A DNA stretch of 39,778 nt, from assembly GCA_050184415.1 (NCBI GenBank), contig JBFXAJ010000028.1:1-39778 (forward strand), read 5' to 3'. A program made the position numbers and the translations under genes. Origin of the DNA: JADLGL01 sp050184415 (GTDB taxonomy: Bacteria; Pseudomonadota; Alphaproteobacteria; Rhizobiales; Kaistiaceae). Positions 1-8,562 of this stretch are shown piece by piece (position 1 is the first letter of the stretch; each line of letters begins with the position of its first letter). Under the pieces are notes generated by a model. It was not told the DNA's origin. It made no database searches and saw only the letters and a list, made by a program, of their open reading frames with translations.

Positions 1-1
1 C

Positions 2-964
<963 letters not shown>

Positions 965-1060
965 CCCCGTCGCCGCCCGTGCCCCAAGAAGGGCGTTCCA
1001 TCGGAAGGCCATTCGGGATTATCGTAACCACGTACCGACCGTCGGTCTCTCCGGCGCCCG

Positions 1061-1810
1061 ATGACAAAGCACTCGACCGACACCCCGCAGTTCTATCTCA
1101 CCGCGCCGTCGCCCTGCCCGTACCTGCCCGGCCAGCAGGAACGGAAGGTCTTCACGCATCTCGTCGGCGAGCGCGCGCCGGCGCTGAACGACATCCTGAC
1201 CCAGGGCGGCTTCCGGCGCAGCCAGAACATCGCCTACCGGCCGGCCTGCGAAGGCTGCCGCTCCTGCGTGTCGGTGCGCGTGCTGGTCGACGCCTTCAGC
1301 GCCCGCAACAGCCTTGGCCGCACCCTTGCGGCGAACCAGGACCTCGTCGGCACCGAGATCGCGCCGAGCCCCTCGGCCGAGCAGTACTCGCTGTTCCGCC
1401 GCTATCTCGACGCCCGCCATGCCCATGGCGGGATGGCCGATATGACGGTGCTCGACTATGCGATGATGGTCGAGGACACCCATGTCGAAACCATGATGAT
1501 CGAATACCGCTTCCGCGGGCCTGATTCGGGCATCACCGGCCGCGGCGAAGGCCCGGTGATCGCCGCCGCGCTGACGGACATCCTCAGCGACGGACTCTCG
1601 ATGGTCTATTCGTTCTACGATCCCGGCTACACCGAGCGCAGCCTCGGCACCTTCATGATCCTCGACCATATCCGCCGGGCGCGGAAGCGCGGCCTCCCCT
1701 ACGTTTATCTCGGCTATTGGGTCGAGGGCTCGCCGAAGATGCACTACAAGACGCGCTTCAAGCCGCAGGAGCGTCTCGGCCCCCGCGGCTGGGAACGGGT
1801 GGACTGCTAG
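1061..1810 (+). CDS. bpt: Aspartate/glutamate leucyltransferase (Bpt; formerly arginyl-tRNA-protein transferase)
   Basis: Transfers leucine from Leu-tRNA to N-terminal Asp or Glu of proteins, creating an N-degron for ClpS/ClpAP. The 249-residue product has the family's N-terminal cysteine cluster CEGCRSC (C63, C66, C69), the FRRSQNIAYRPAC block, and the C-terminal YVYLGYWVEGSPKMHYK block with the FKPQE sequence. Length matches the family. The ATG at 1061 gives the expected N-terminus. It sits between hemB and a convergent gene whose stop codon is only 5 bp away. Bpt (leucyl) rather than Ate (arginyl) specificity is assigned from the bacterial family, not from a residue I can point to. Confidence 0.93.
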   Translation: MTKHSTDTPQFYLTAPSPCPYLPGQQERKVFTHLVGERAPALNDILTQGGFRRSQNIAYRPACEGCRSCVSVRVLVDAFSARNSLGRTLAANQDLVGTEIAPSPSAEQYSLFRRYLDARHAHGGMADMTVLDYAMMVEDTHVETMMIEYRFRGPDSGITGRGEGPVIAAALTDILSDGLSMVYSFYDPGYTERSLGTFMILDHIRRARKRGLPYVYLGYWVEGSPKMHYKTRFKPQERLGPRGWERVDC

Positions 1811-1814
1811 CCGC

Positions 1815-2249
1815 CTACTGCTCGAGGCGGGCGAAGTTGGCGTGCGCGACGACGAGCCAGGCGTCGCCGTCCCGGCGGAACACGGTGAGGCGCGGCGCCT
1901 GGCGCTCGACGGCAACGCCGCCGATGGTCTCGGCGAGATCGAGGACGTAGCGCGTCACGAGGAGATCCTCGTGCGTGGATATGTTGAGATCGTGGATGCC
2001 GAGGATCTCGGTGATCGTGGCCGCCCCGCCGCCGATATAGCCGGCGCGGTCGAAGCCGGTGCCGTCGAAGCGCTGGATCTGGAATTCCGGTGCAAGCACC
2101 GTCTCGAGCGCCGCGGGTCCGGCCATGATCGCCTCGAGCCACGCCATGATCGCGGCCTCGGCCTCCTCGTTCGTCACCTCCTGCGCCAGCGCAGGCATCG
2201 CAACCGCCGCCGCGCCGACGAACGCCGCGCCAAACATCAAGCCACGCAT
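1815..2249 (-). CDS. Secreted NTF2-like / DUF4440-type protein
   Basis: A 144-residue product with a clear signal peptide (MRGLMFGAAFVGAAAVAMPALAQ, cleavage expected after ALA), so it is probably periplasmic. The mature part looks like an NTF2/SnoaL-like cone fold: an N-terminal helix (EEAEAAIMAWLEAIMAG), an APEFQIQ strand, and a C-terminal block TVFRRDGDAWLVVAHANF typical of DUF4440. Function is unknown; such domains bind small molecules or serve as catalytic scaffolds. The start at 2249 is preferred over frame extensions up to 2456 because it begins the signal peptide and has an AAAGGGGC ribosome-binding site 5 bases upstream. Convergent with bpt. Confidence 0.72.
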   Translation of the reverse strand: MRGLMFGAAFVGAAAVAMPALAQEVTNEEAEAAIMAWLEAIMAGPAALETVLAPEFQIQRFDGTGFDRAGYIGGGAATITEILGIHDLNISTHEDLLVTRYVLDLAETIGGVAVERQAPRLTVFRRDGDAWLVVAHANFARLEQ

Positions 2250-2523
2250 CTCAGCCCCTTTCACGACCATGTCCGGAACGCGCGAAAGCGTCCGTGCGCC
2301 CCCGCTCCAGACTATGCTTAGGGCACCAAACGCGGAAGCGCCAACGCGGAACGGCCCGGACCTTTTCCGGGTCCCGGTCAACAGGGGCGTCGCTGCCGCT
2401 TCAATGGCAGACCCACGACAGGGTGCCAACAGGCCCGCCGCTGTGGCGTTCGCCAAGGTTGAGCCGGACGCGGCGTGACCGAGCCGCGTGGCAAGGAACG
2501 GTCCTACTCCGGCCGAACGTCAG
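2250..2523. other. Intergenic stretch without a recognised gene
   Basis: About 270 bp between the secreted NTF2-like gene and the repeat copy at 2524. Open frames cross it, but none has a ribosome-binding site, domain or sensible composition. It should hold the promoter of the 2249 gene; I see no convincing -35/-10 pair. Confidence 0.5.
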
Positions 2524-2722
2524 ACTCCCGAGCCTCTCCCTCGATAGTGCACAGACCGGGGAGATGGTGAACGCGTGTTCGGAGACATGGTGAACACATG
2601 GCATGAGGCGGAGGGGGGGGCGGTGCCTGACCTCTGGCGCGGATCGGGCCGAAAGGCCGCCCCCCACGGTTTCGCGTCGGCTTCGCCTCGCGAAACCTGC
2701 TTCCCCTCAAGGAGAGGACGCG
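2524..2722. repeat. Palindromic intergenic repeat, copy A (interrupted and degenerate)
   Basis: The left end ACTCCCGAGCCT at 2524 and the right-arm sequence CCCCCACGGTTTCGCG... from about 2660 match the same parts of copies B (4953) and C (8347). The left-arm hairpin of the other copies is missing: about 60 bp of unrelated sequence containing two near-repeats of ATGGTGAAC (2561-2600) sits in its place. The right end has diverged and lacks the terminal CTCGGGAGT. It lies 28 bp from the stop codon of the FMN reductase gene. Confidence 0.75.
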
Positions 2723-2750
2723 GTCCCGCCGTGGAGGGGAGCGCCTCGGC

Positions 2751-3344
2751 CTAGGCCGCGGCCTTCTGCGCCTGGTCAGCGCTGCGCGCGGCCTTGAGCG
2801 CGTTCACCCACCACTCGAACATGTCGAGCATGTCGTTGCCGGTCTGGGTGAGGAACGGGAAATCGGCCAGCGTCTGCTTACCCTGCATCACCGGCTCCAT
2901 GACCGCCCACTGGATGTGGACGCCGTGCCGGATCGGGGCCATCTGGAGCTCGATCGCCTGGGTGCGGAGCTGCTCGACCGCGCGGGCGCCCCCGGTCGCG
3001 CCATAGCCGACGAAGGCGATCGGCTTCTTGTTCCACTGCGGGTAGGCGTAGTCGAAGGCGTTCTTGATCGCCGCGGTCGGACCGCGATTATATTCGGCGG
3101 TGACGACGATGTAGCCGTCCTTCTCCTCGATCTTCTTCTGCCAGCGGAGCGCGACTTCGTTCTTCGACGGGGCCCAAAGCGGCGAGGCGACCTCCTCGAA
3201 GAACGGCATCGGATAGTCGCGGAGGTCGAGGACCTCGAGTTCGAGATTGCTTCGCTGCGCCGCGAGTTCATGAATCCATTTCGCCGGGTGATCCGCGAAC
3301 CGATTCGCGCGGGTGCTGCTGATGATGATGCCGATCTTGCTCAT
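2751..3344 (-). CDS. NADPH-dependent FMN reductase / flavoprotein oxidoreductase
   Basis: A 197-residue flavodoxin-fold protein of the FMN_red family (SsuE/ArsH/azoreductase-like), expected to reduce FMN, quinones or related electrophiles with NAD(P)H in the cytoplasm. Visible family signs are the N-terminal beta-alpha phosphate-binding segment IGIIISSTRANRFADHPAKWI, and TAEYNRGPTAAIKNAFDYAYPQW, the flavin-contacting block with the K-N-A-F/I-D signature. The ATG at 3344 has AAGGA 8 bases upstream. It is divergently transcribed from an HxlR-type regulator gene, a common arrangement in which the regulator controls an electrophile- or quinone-detoxifying reductase. The exact substrate cannot be read from the sequence. 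Confidence 0.88.
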   Translation of the reverse strand: MSKIGIIISSTRANRFADHPAKWIHELAAQRSNLELEVLDLRDYPMPFFEEVASPLWAPSKNEVALRWQKKIEEKDGYIVVTAEYNRGPTAAIKNAFDYAYPQWNKKPIAFVGYGATGGARAVEQLRTQAIELQMAPIRHGVHIQWAVMEPVMQGKQTLADFPFLTQTGNDMLDMFEWWVNALKAARSADQAQKAAA

Positions 3345-3416
3345 GTCAGGTCCTTGCAGTCAGGGGCCGCCGCTCGCGGCCGAAAAACGCTGGCAGGCGC
3401 TTCGCATGCGCTCGCC

Positions 3417-3501
3417 ATAGCGATACGGAATATATAGCGGACTAGAGCGCATAGCGCTATAAAGAGTCAAGCAATTAGCGAACGGCCGTCGGCATCGCTA
3501 T
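3417..3501. promoter_or_regulatory. Repeated half-sites in the FMN reductase / HxlR divergent control region
   Basis: The hexamer ATAGCG occurs at 3417-3422, 3434-3439 and 3451-3456, spaced exactly 17 bp apart. Its complement CGCTAT occurs at 3455-3460 and 3496-3501. This gives a perfect palindrome ATAGCGCTAT at 3451-3460 and a wider inverted repeat TATAGCG...CGCTATA at 3433-3461. HxlR proteins are winged-helix dimers that bind inverted repeats in such divergent regions, so this is a strong candidate operator. Binding by the 3511 regulator is inferred. Confidence 0.65.
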
Positions 3502-3510
3502 ATTCACGTG

Positions 3511-3870
3511 ATGGAGAGAAAGACGGACCCGAAGGCCGAGCACGACCCGTGCGTGGTGCCCCAGCGCCTGAACTCGGCGTTCGCCGTGCTTCAGGAGAAG
3601 TGGGCGCTTGCGATCGTCTATGTGCTTCTCAAGGCGCCCGAGGGCTTCAACGAGATCGGTCGCGCCGCGGGCTCGGTGAATCCCGCGACCCTGACCCAGC
3701 GCCTCGCCACGATGGAGCAGGTTGGCCTCGTCAAGAAGACGGTGCAGTCGGTCATGCCGCCGCGGACGCTCTACGAGCTGACCGAGGCGGGCAAGGCGCT
3801 GCAGCCCGTCATCACCGCCTTCGAGGCTTGGAGCCAGCGGCACCCCTTGCCGGAGCGCCGCCAGGCGTAG
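3511..3870 (+). CDS. HxlR-family winged-helix transcriptional regulator
   Basis: A 119-residue single-domain regulator. Family signs are the N-terminal Cys (C14 in DPCVVPQRLN), the EKWALAIVYVLL helix (residues 29-40), the helix-turn-helix block GFNEIGRAAGSVNPATLTQRLATMEQVGLV (given in parts: residues 46-74) and the wing ending RTLYELTEAGKAL. In HxlR relatives such as HypR and YodB the N-terminal cysteine senses quinones, aldehydes or disulfide stress; C14 is in the right place. The ATG at 3511 is preferred over the adjoining GTG at 3508. It is divergent from the FMN reductase and separated from it by the repeat-rich operator region, so it probably controls that gene and itself. Confidence 0.88.
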   Translation: MERKTDPKAEHDPCVVPQRLNSAFAVLQEKWALAIVYVLLKAPEGFNEIGRAAGSVNPATLTQRLATMEQVGLVKKTVQSVMPPRTLYELTEAGKALQPVITAFEAWSQRHPLPERRQA

Positions 3871-3871
3871 C

Positions 3872-4753
3872 TCACCGGACGATAATGCGTTGGTCGTCGC
3901 GCTGGCGCCCGCCGATGACGGCGGCGACACAGGCGATGAAGGCGCCGATGAGCATTGACAGGAAGGCGTAGAACGCAACGCCCGCCGCGGCCTCGCGCGC
4001 ATCGTCGGCGGCAGCGCGGATTTCGGCCTCCGCAGCCTGGGCATCGGCGATCGCCGCATCCACCCGGGCCTGCGCATCGGCCGCCGGAATGCCGGTCTGG
4101 GTCGCGACGAGTTGCGCGAGATAATCGCGGTCCTCGGTCGGGAAAGTCTCGGCGGCAGCGCCACGCGCGAGGATCATCGCAGTCTCGGTGCGGATGTCTG
4201 CATTGTCGACCGGCGCCGTCGGCGAGCGGAACATCCGATCGGTGAAATAGGCCATCGGATCGGCCGCGCCGCCGACTGCCTCGCCCGCGCCCTGCGCCAC
4301 GCCGGCGGCGACGGTCGCCGTCGCCTCGGTGGCGGTGCGGAGCACGCCCGAGGCCGAGATCACGACCAGCGAGGCAACGATGAGCGTCGCCACCGCCCAA
4401 GCGACGAAGCCATGGGCCGTGTCGCGGAAGAACACCTCGTCGGTCTTCACGTTGACCCATTTCGTCCGCAGCCGGCCGGCGATGTAGCCGCCGAAGCCCG
4501 ACGACAGCCACTGGATCACGATCAGCCAGATCGCGGCCCCGACGCCGAACGCGGTCGCCGACGCACCGGCCTGCGGCCACGGCGAGATGCTCGCCAGGCC
4601 GATGCCGGAGCCGAGGAAGAACAGGATCAGCGAGATCGCGGTCGCCGTCGCCGCGCCCGCCCAGATCGCGCCCCAGCTCACCGCCGGACCCGGCGCCTCC
4701 TCTGCGGCGGCGCCCGCAGCGGAAGTATCGACCGCAATGGTTGTTGGTGCCAT
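3872..4753 (-). CDS. Conserved multi-pass membrane protein (PhnA-like annotation in rhizobia)
   Basis: A 293-residue inner-membrane protein with unknown function. Hydrophobic segments are seen near residues 25-48 (SWGAIWAGAATATAISLILF), 60-85, 118-140 (HGFVAWAVATLIVASLVVIS) and 255-280 (AFYAFLSMLIGAFIACVAAV). Between the third and fourth lies a long alanine-rich hydrophilic section (about 190-250). Rhizobial homologues of this layout are, from memory, labelled PhnA-like, a name without support as a phosphonate enzyme. The ATG at 4753 is chosen because it begins the conserved SWGAIWAG region after a short leader; frame extensions to 5101 run through repeat B. It follows the 23-residue peptide gene by 11 bp, downstream of an EcfG-type promoter, so a general stress function is inferred. 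Confidence 0.7.
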   Translation of the reverse strand: MAPTTIAVDTSAAGAAAEEAPGPAVSWGAIWAGAATATAISLILFFLGSGIGLASISPWPQAGASATAFGVGAAIWLIVIQWLSSGFGGYIAGRLRTKWVNVKTDEVFFRDTAHGFVAWAVATLIVASLVVISASGVLRTATEATATVAAGVAQGAGEAVGGAADPMAYFTDRMFRSPTAPVDNADIRTETAMILARGAAAETFPTEDRDYLAQLVATQTGIPAADAQARVDAAIADAQAAEAEIRAAADDAREAAAGVAFYAFLSMLIGAFIACVAAVIGGRQRDDQRIIVR

Positions 4754-4764
4754 GGCCGACCTCG

Positions 4765-4836
4765 TCAGGTCAGGAGGTAGATCAGGATGATGATCGGGAT
4801 CGGCACCCCGAGCAGCCACAGCAGAATGCCCTTCAT
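4765..4836 (-). CDS. 23-residue hydrophobic membrane peptide
   Basis: Encodes a 23-residue peptide: MKGILLWLLG followed by VPIPIIILIYLLT. It is almost entirely one membrane-spanning helix with a central VPIPI kink. The ATG at 4836 has a GAGG-type ribosome-binding site, and an EcfG-type promoter lies 29 bp upstream. The stop codon is 11 bp from the start of the membrane protein at 4753, so the two are very likely one transcript. Peptides of this kind (LLGIPIPIIIL) occur, as I recall, beside the same membrane protein in other rhizobia, which argues for a real gene. The function is unknown. Confidence 0.62.
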   Translation of the reverse strand: MKGILLWLLGVPIPIIILIYLLT

Positions 4837-4865
4837 CGCCAGCCTCGCTTGTTGCGTGTGCAGCA

Positions 4866-4890
4866 AACGCGATGCGGGGCCGGCAGTTCC
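4866..4890 (-). promoter_or_regulatory. EcfG-type (general stress response) promoter for the 4836/4753 operon
   Basis: On the minus strand, -35 GGAAC (4890-4886), 16-bp spacer, -10 CGTT (4869-4866). This matches the alphaproteobacterial EcfG consensus exactly. The -10 is 29 bp from the ATG at 4836. Use by EcfG is inferred, because the sigma factor gene is outside the window. Confidence 0.72.
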
Positions 4891-4952
4891 GGGGCGGAGT
4901 GCCGGTCCAATGACGCCGACGCGCCACCATGGAGGGCACCACCCCATCCCAC

Positions 4953-5118
4953 ACTCCCGAGCCCCCCTTGAAGGGGGGCGGAAGCTTGCGACTGCAAGGA
5001 GCAAGCTTCGGTGGGGGTCGCGGCCTCGCCTCCAGCTCCGGAATCGCGGAGAGCCCGATACCCCCCCACGGTTTCGCTACGCGAAACCCGCTCCCCCTCA
5101 AGGGGGGAGCTCGGGAGT
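4953..5118. repeat. Palindromic intergenic repeat, copy B (complete)
   Basis: A 166-bp element with terminal inverted repeats ACTCCCGAG / CTCGGGAGT. Each arm has the same plan: terminus, a C-run/TTGA/G-run palindrome, a second hairpin, then GTGGGGGT. The left hairpin is AAGCTTGC...GCAAGCTT and the right is TTTCGC...GCGAAA. The centre differs from copy C. No open frame is associated with it, so it is a MITE-like or REP-like element. It separates the 4836 operon promoter from parC. Confidence 0.85.
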
Positions 5119-5185
5119 CCGGGGCGGTGTCTGTGCTCCGGCGTCAGCCACGCCTGGGTCCCGCGCACCACCGCGGGCGGCCAGA

Positions 5186-7435
5186 CTACCCGAAGGGCGG
5201 CGTCCCAAAACTGTTGCTTCTGGGGAAACCCGGCGGCGGGAGGCGGCCGGCCTGGGCGCGGTCTCCGACCCAGTCTTTCAGTTCGGCCATCGTGCGGGTG
5301 AAGGTGCGGCCCGAGCTGTCGACCCATGTCAGGCCCGTCGCCGCACTGAACACGCGGATGTCGGCGACGCCGCCATCCTTGTAGCGCTGCAGCCGCACGC
5401 CCTTGCCGCGCGGCAGCTCCGGCACCTCGGAGAGCGGGAACACCAGGAGCTTGCGGTTCTCGCCGATGATCGCGACCATGTCGCCGGCGGCGACCGCACA
5501 AACGCGCGCCTCGACCGGCGCTGCCACCGTCATCACCTGCTTGCCCTTCCGGGTGTTCGCCAGCACCTCGGCCTCGGGCACGACGAAACCTCTCCCGTCA
5601 GTCGAAGCGAGGATCAGCTTCCGCTCCGGCCGATGCGCGAACACGGCGACGATGTCCTCGCCGTCGGCGAGGTCGGCCATCAGCCGGATCGGCTCGCCCT
5701 GCCCCTTGCCGCCGGGCAGCCCGTCGGCCGCGAGCGTGTAGAAGCGGCCGGCGGTCGAGAACACCAGGAGCTTGTCGGTGGTCTCGGCGTGGAACGCCGT
5801 CTTGAGTTCGTCCCCGGCCTTGAAGGACAGCCCCGAATAGTCTGCGAGATGGCCCTTCAGCGCGCGGATCCAGCCGAGCCGCGACACCACCACCGTAACC
5901 GGCTCACGCTCGATCATCGCCGCCTCGATGGCATCATCGGCATGGACGGGGGCGATCGCGAAATCGGTCCGCCGGCGGCCGAGCGCCATCTCCTTCGCGA
6001 ACTTTTTGCGGACCTCCCTGATCTCCCACTCGATCGTCCGCCACTGGCGATCCTCGGACGCCAGCAGCGCCTCGATCTGGCCCTCTTCCTCCACCAGCGC
6101 ATCGTGCTCGGTGCGGATCTCCATCTCCTCGAGTTTCCGGAGATTGCGGAGCCGCATGTTGAGGATCGCTTCGGCCTGATTCTCGGTCAGGCCGAACGCC
6201 GCGATGAGCGAGGCCTTGGGCTCGTCCTCCTCCCGGATGATGCGGATCACCTCGTCGAGGTTGAGATAGGCGATGAGGAAGCCACCGAGGAGCTCCAGCC
6301 GCGCCCTGATCTTGCCGAGCCGGAATTCCGACCGCCGCAGCAGCACGACGCGGCGATGGTCGAGCCACTCCTTCAGCACGACATTGAGCGGCATCACCTT
6401 CGGGATGAGGCCGCGCGACAGCACGTTCATGTTGAGCGGGAAGCGGGACTCGAGATCGGTCAGCTTGAACAGCGACTCCATCAGCAGCGCCGCGTCGACC
6501 GTCCGCGCCCGCGGCTCGAGCACGACCCGGACATCGTCGGTCGACTCGTCACGGATGTCGGCGAGGAGGGGCAGCCGCTTGTTCTGGAGGAGCTCCGCGA
6601 TCCGCTCGATCAGGCGCGATTTCTGCACCTGGTACGGGATTTCCGTAATGACGATTGCATAGGTGCCCCGGCCCTGCTCTTCCACGTGCCAGCGCGCGCG
6701 GACCCGGAAGCCGCCGCGGCCGGTGCGGTAGGCTTCGAAGATCGACGCCGGGTCCTCGACGATGATCCCGCCGGTCGGGAAATCCGGCCCCGGCACCAGC
6801 TCGACGATCTTCTCGAGCGATGCGTTCGGGTGCTTGATGAGGTGGAGCGCGGCGTCGCAGAGCTCGGCGGCGTTGTGCGGCGGGATCGACGTCGCCATGC
6901 CGACGGCGATGCCGGCCGACCCGTTGGCGAGGAGGTTCGGAAACGCCGCGGGGAGCACCAGCGGCTCCTGCTCGGTCCCGTCATAGGTATCGCGGAAATC
7001 GACCGCGTCCTCGTCGATGCCTTCGAGGAGGAGGCGCGCGACCTCGGTCATCCGCGCCTCGGTGTAGCGCATGGCGGCGGCGTTATCGCCGTCGATGTTG
7101 CCGAAATTGCCCTGCCCGTCGACGAGCGGATAGCGGACGGCGAAATCCTGCGCGAGGCGGACCAGCGCGTCATACACCGCCTGCTCGCCGTGCGGATGGA
7201 ACTTGCCGATGACGTCGCCAACCACGCGCGCCGACTTCTTGAACGCCTGCCCGGGATCGAGCCGGAGCTGCCGCATCGCATGAAGGATGCGCCGGTGCAC
7301 CGGTTTCAGCCCGTCGCGGACGTCCGGCAGCGCGCGGTTGGTGATGGTTGAGAGGGCGTAGGTGAGGTAGCGCTCCTCGAGCGCAGCCTTGAGATCGATC
7401 CCCTCGATCCCGCCCGGAATCAGCTCGGTTCCCAT
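5186..7435 (-). CDS. parC: DNA topoisomerase IV subunit A
   Basis: The cutting subunit of topoisomerase IV, which decatenates daughter chromosomes with ParE. The 749-residue protein begins with the short ParC-type N-terminus, then the 5Y-CAP/winged-helix domain with GLKPVHRRILHAM (residues 42-54), GKFHPHG (78-83) and the catalytic tyrosine Y124 in AAMRYTEARM. A coiled coil follows (to about 480), then a C-terminal beta-propeller with degenerate blades. The length matches alphaproteobacterial ParC rather than the longer GyrA, and there is no GyrA box (QRRGGKG). It lies 106 bp downstream of recO on the same strand. The last residues are Pro/Gly-rich and run close to repeat B. Confidence 0.96.
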   Translation of the reverse strand: MGTELIPGGIEGIDLKAALEERYLTYALSTITNRALPDVRDGLKPVHRRILHAMRQLRLDPGQAFKKSARVVGDVIGKFHPHGEQAVYDALVRLAQDFAVRYPLVDGQGNFGNIDGDNAAAMRYTEARMTEVARLLLEGIDEDAVDFRDTYDGTEQEPLVLPAAFPNLLANGSAGIAVGMATSIPPHNAAELCDAALHLIKHPNASLEKIVELVPGPDFPTGGIIVEDPASIFEAYRTGRGGFRVRARWHVEEQGRGTYAIVITEIPYQVQKSRLIERIAELLQNKRLPLLADIRDESTDDVRVVLEPRARTVDAALLMESLFKLTDLESRFPLNMNVLSRGLIPKVMPLNVVLKEWLDHRRVVLLRRSEFRLGKIRARLELLGGFLIAYLNLDEVIRIIREEDEPKASLIAAFGLTENQAEAILNMRLRNLRKLEEMEIRTEHDALVEEEGQIEALLASEDRQWRTIEWEIREVRKKFAKEMALGRRRTDFAIAPVHADDAIEAAMIEREPVTVVVSRLGWIRALKGHLADYSGLSFKAGDELKTAFHAETTDKLLVFSTAGRFYTLAADGLPGGKGQGEPIRLMADLADGEDIVAVFAHRPERKLILASTDGRGFVVPEAEVLANTRKGKQVMTVAAPVEARVCAVAAGDMVAIIGENRKLLVFPLSEVPELPRGKGVRLQRYKDGGVADIRVFSAATGLTWVDSSGRTFTRTMAELKDWVGDRAQAGRLPPPGFPRSNSFGTPPFG

Positions 7436-7541
7436 GCGATGGGATTAGGGCGGCGGCGGCAATGAGGCAAGGAACGAAACGCGTCCACAGTTGCCCAACC
7501 GAGGCCGGAACCCCCGTTTCGGCTTTGGGAGGAGTCCCGCG

Positions 7542-8261
7542 CTATTTTATCAACGCGATGAACCGCTCCCGCGCCGGCGACGGCTCGATGCCCCGCGGCT
7601 CATGCACGTGGCGGTCAAGGAAATACCCCGTCAGCGCGAACGCGTCCCGAAGATCGGCGCCACCGGCCGCACGGAGGCTGCGATCGCCGGTGAGGAAGGC
7701 CGGCAGTCGCAGCAGTTTTGTCCGATACGGCGCGCCCGCCGCCTCCGACACCGCCCGTCCCGTCCTCGGCGAGACATAGGCCAGCGCCTCGTTCGACCCG
7801 GTCGCAGCACAGGATGCGAGGTCGAGCCCGAAGCCGAGCTCGTTCAGCACCGCGAGCTCGAAGCGGACGAGAAGCTCGCCCCCGGTCATCGGCCCGTCGA
7901 GCGCGTCGAGGATCGCCCCGAGCGCGGCATACAGCGCCGGATGCGGGTCGCGCTCCGGCAGCAGCCGCAGCAGCGTCGCGAGCATCTGGATGCCGTAGAT
8001 GCCGGTGGGCCCCTCCATCAGCCGGCTCGCCCGCTCGGCGATCGGCTCGACGGCGAAATTGCCGAGATGCTCGTCGAGCCGCGCCCGCCACTGCACGTCG
8101 ACCGAATTCCCCGGCTGCAGGAACGGCTGCTGCCGCCGCGAGCGCCCGCCGCGCACCAGCCCGAGGTGCCGGCCATGCGCGGCCGTCATCAATTCGAGGA
8201 TGAGGCTCGATTCGCCATGGCGGCGTGTCGCGAGGATGATGCCTTCGTCAGTCCACTGCAT
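7542..8261 (-). CDS. recO: DNA repair protein RecO
   Basis: Recombination mediator that, with RecR, loads RecA on SSB-coated DNA in the RecFOR pathway. The 239-residue product has the N-terminal OB-fold start MQWTDEGIILATRRHGESSLILELMT, the LVRGGRSRR loop, and a helical C-terminal domain. The zinc-finger cysteines of some RecO proteins are not present; only one Cys pair region (ASCAATG) remains. The ATG at 8261 fits the family start exactly; the frame extends upstream to 8393 only through repeat copy C. In related genomes recO normally follows era directly, but here about 1 kb separates them. Confidence 0.93.
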   Translation of the reverse strand: MQWTDEGIILATRRHGESSLILELMTAAHGRHLGLVRGGRSRRQQPFLQPGNSVDVQWRARLDEHLGNFAVEPIAERASRLMEGPTGIYGIQMLATLLRLLPERDPHPALYAALGAILDALDGPMTGGELLVRFELAVLNELGFGLDLASCAATGSNEALAYVSPRTGRAVSEAAGAPYRTKLLRLPAFLTGDRSLRAAGGADLRDAFALTGYFLDRHVHEPRGIEPSPARERFIALIK

Positions 8262-8346
8262 TGCGACTATTGTACCATCGCCAGCGCGAGGCTGACGGGG
8301 CGACGGCTGTTTGTGACGGCGCTTTCTGGCCCCGCCCGCGCGCCAG

Positions 8347-8524
8347 ACTCCCGAGCCTCCCCCTTGAGGGGAGGCGGAAGCTTGCGACTGCAAGGAGCAA
8401 GCTTCGGAGGGGGTCTGTGATTCGTCTCTGGCTCTGCGCCAGCGGCTAGGCCGAGACCCCCCACGGTTTCGCGTCGGCTTCGCCTCGCGAAAGCCCGCTC
8501 CCCCTCAAGGGGGGAGCTCGGGAG
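8347..8524. repeat. Palindromic intergenic repeat, copy C (complete)
   Basis: A 178-bp element bounded by ACTCCCGAG (8347) and CTCGGGAG (ends 8524). Its left arm is nearly identical to copy B, including the hairpin GGAAGCTTGCGACTGCAAGG. The right arm carries an extended TTTCGCG...CGCGAAA hairpin that matches copy A better than B. The central 50 bp are unrelated to those of B. It lies between recO and the small membrane protein gene at 8563. Confidence 0.85.
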
Positions 8525-8562
8525 GATGGGGCGCCCCGGCGTTCCGCGATCCGCTCCACCGG

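Noticed and set aside
4787..7351. Very long plus-strand open frame antisense to parC
   Set aside because: It is a high-GC shadow of parC, composed mostly of Arg, Leu, Asp, His and Glu, with no domain; parC has its full catalytic set on the other strand.
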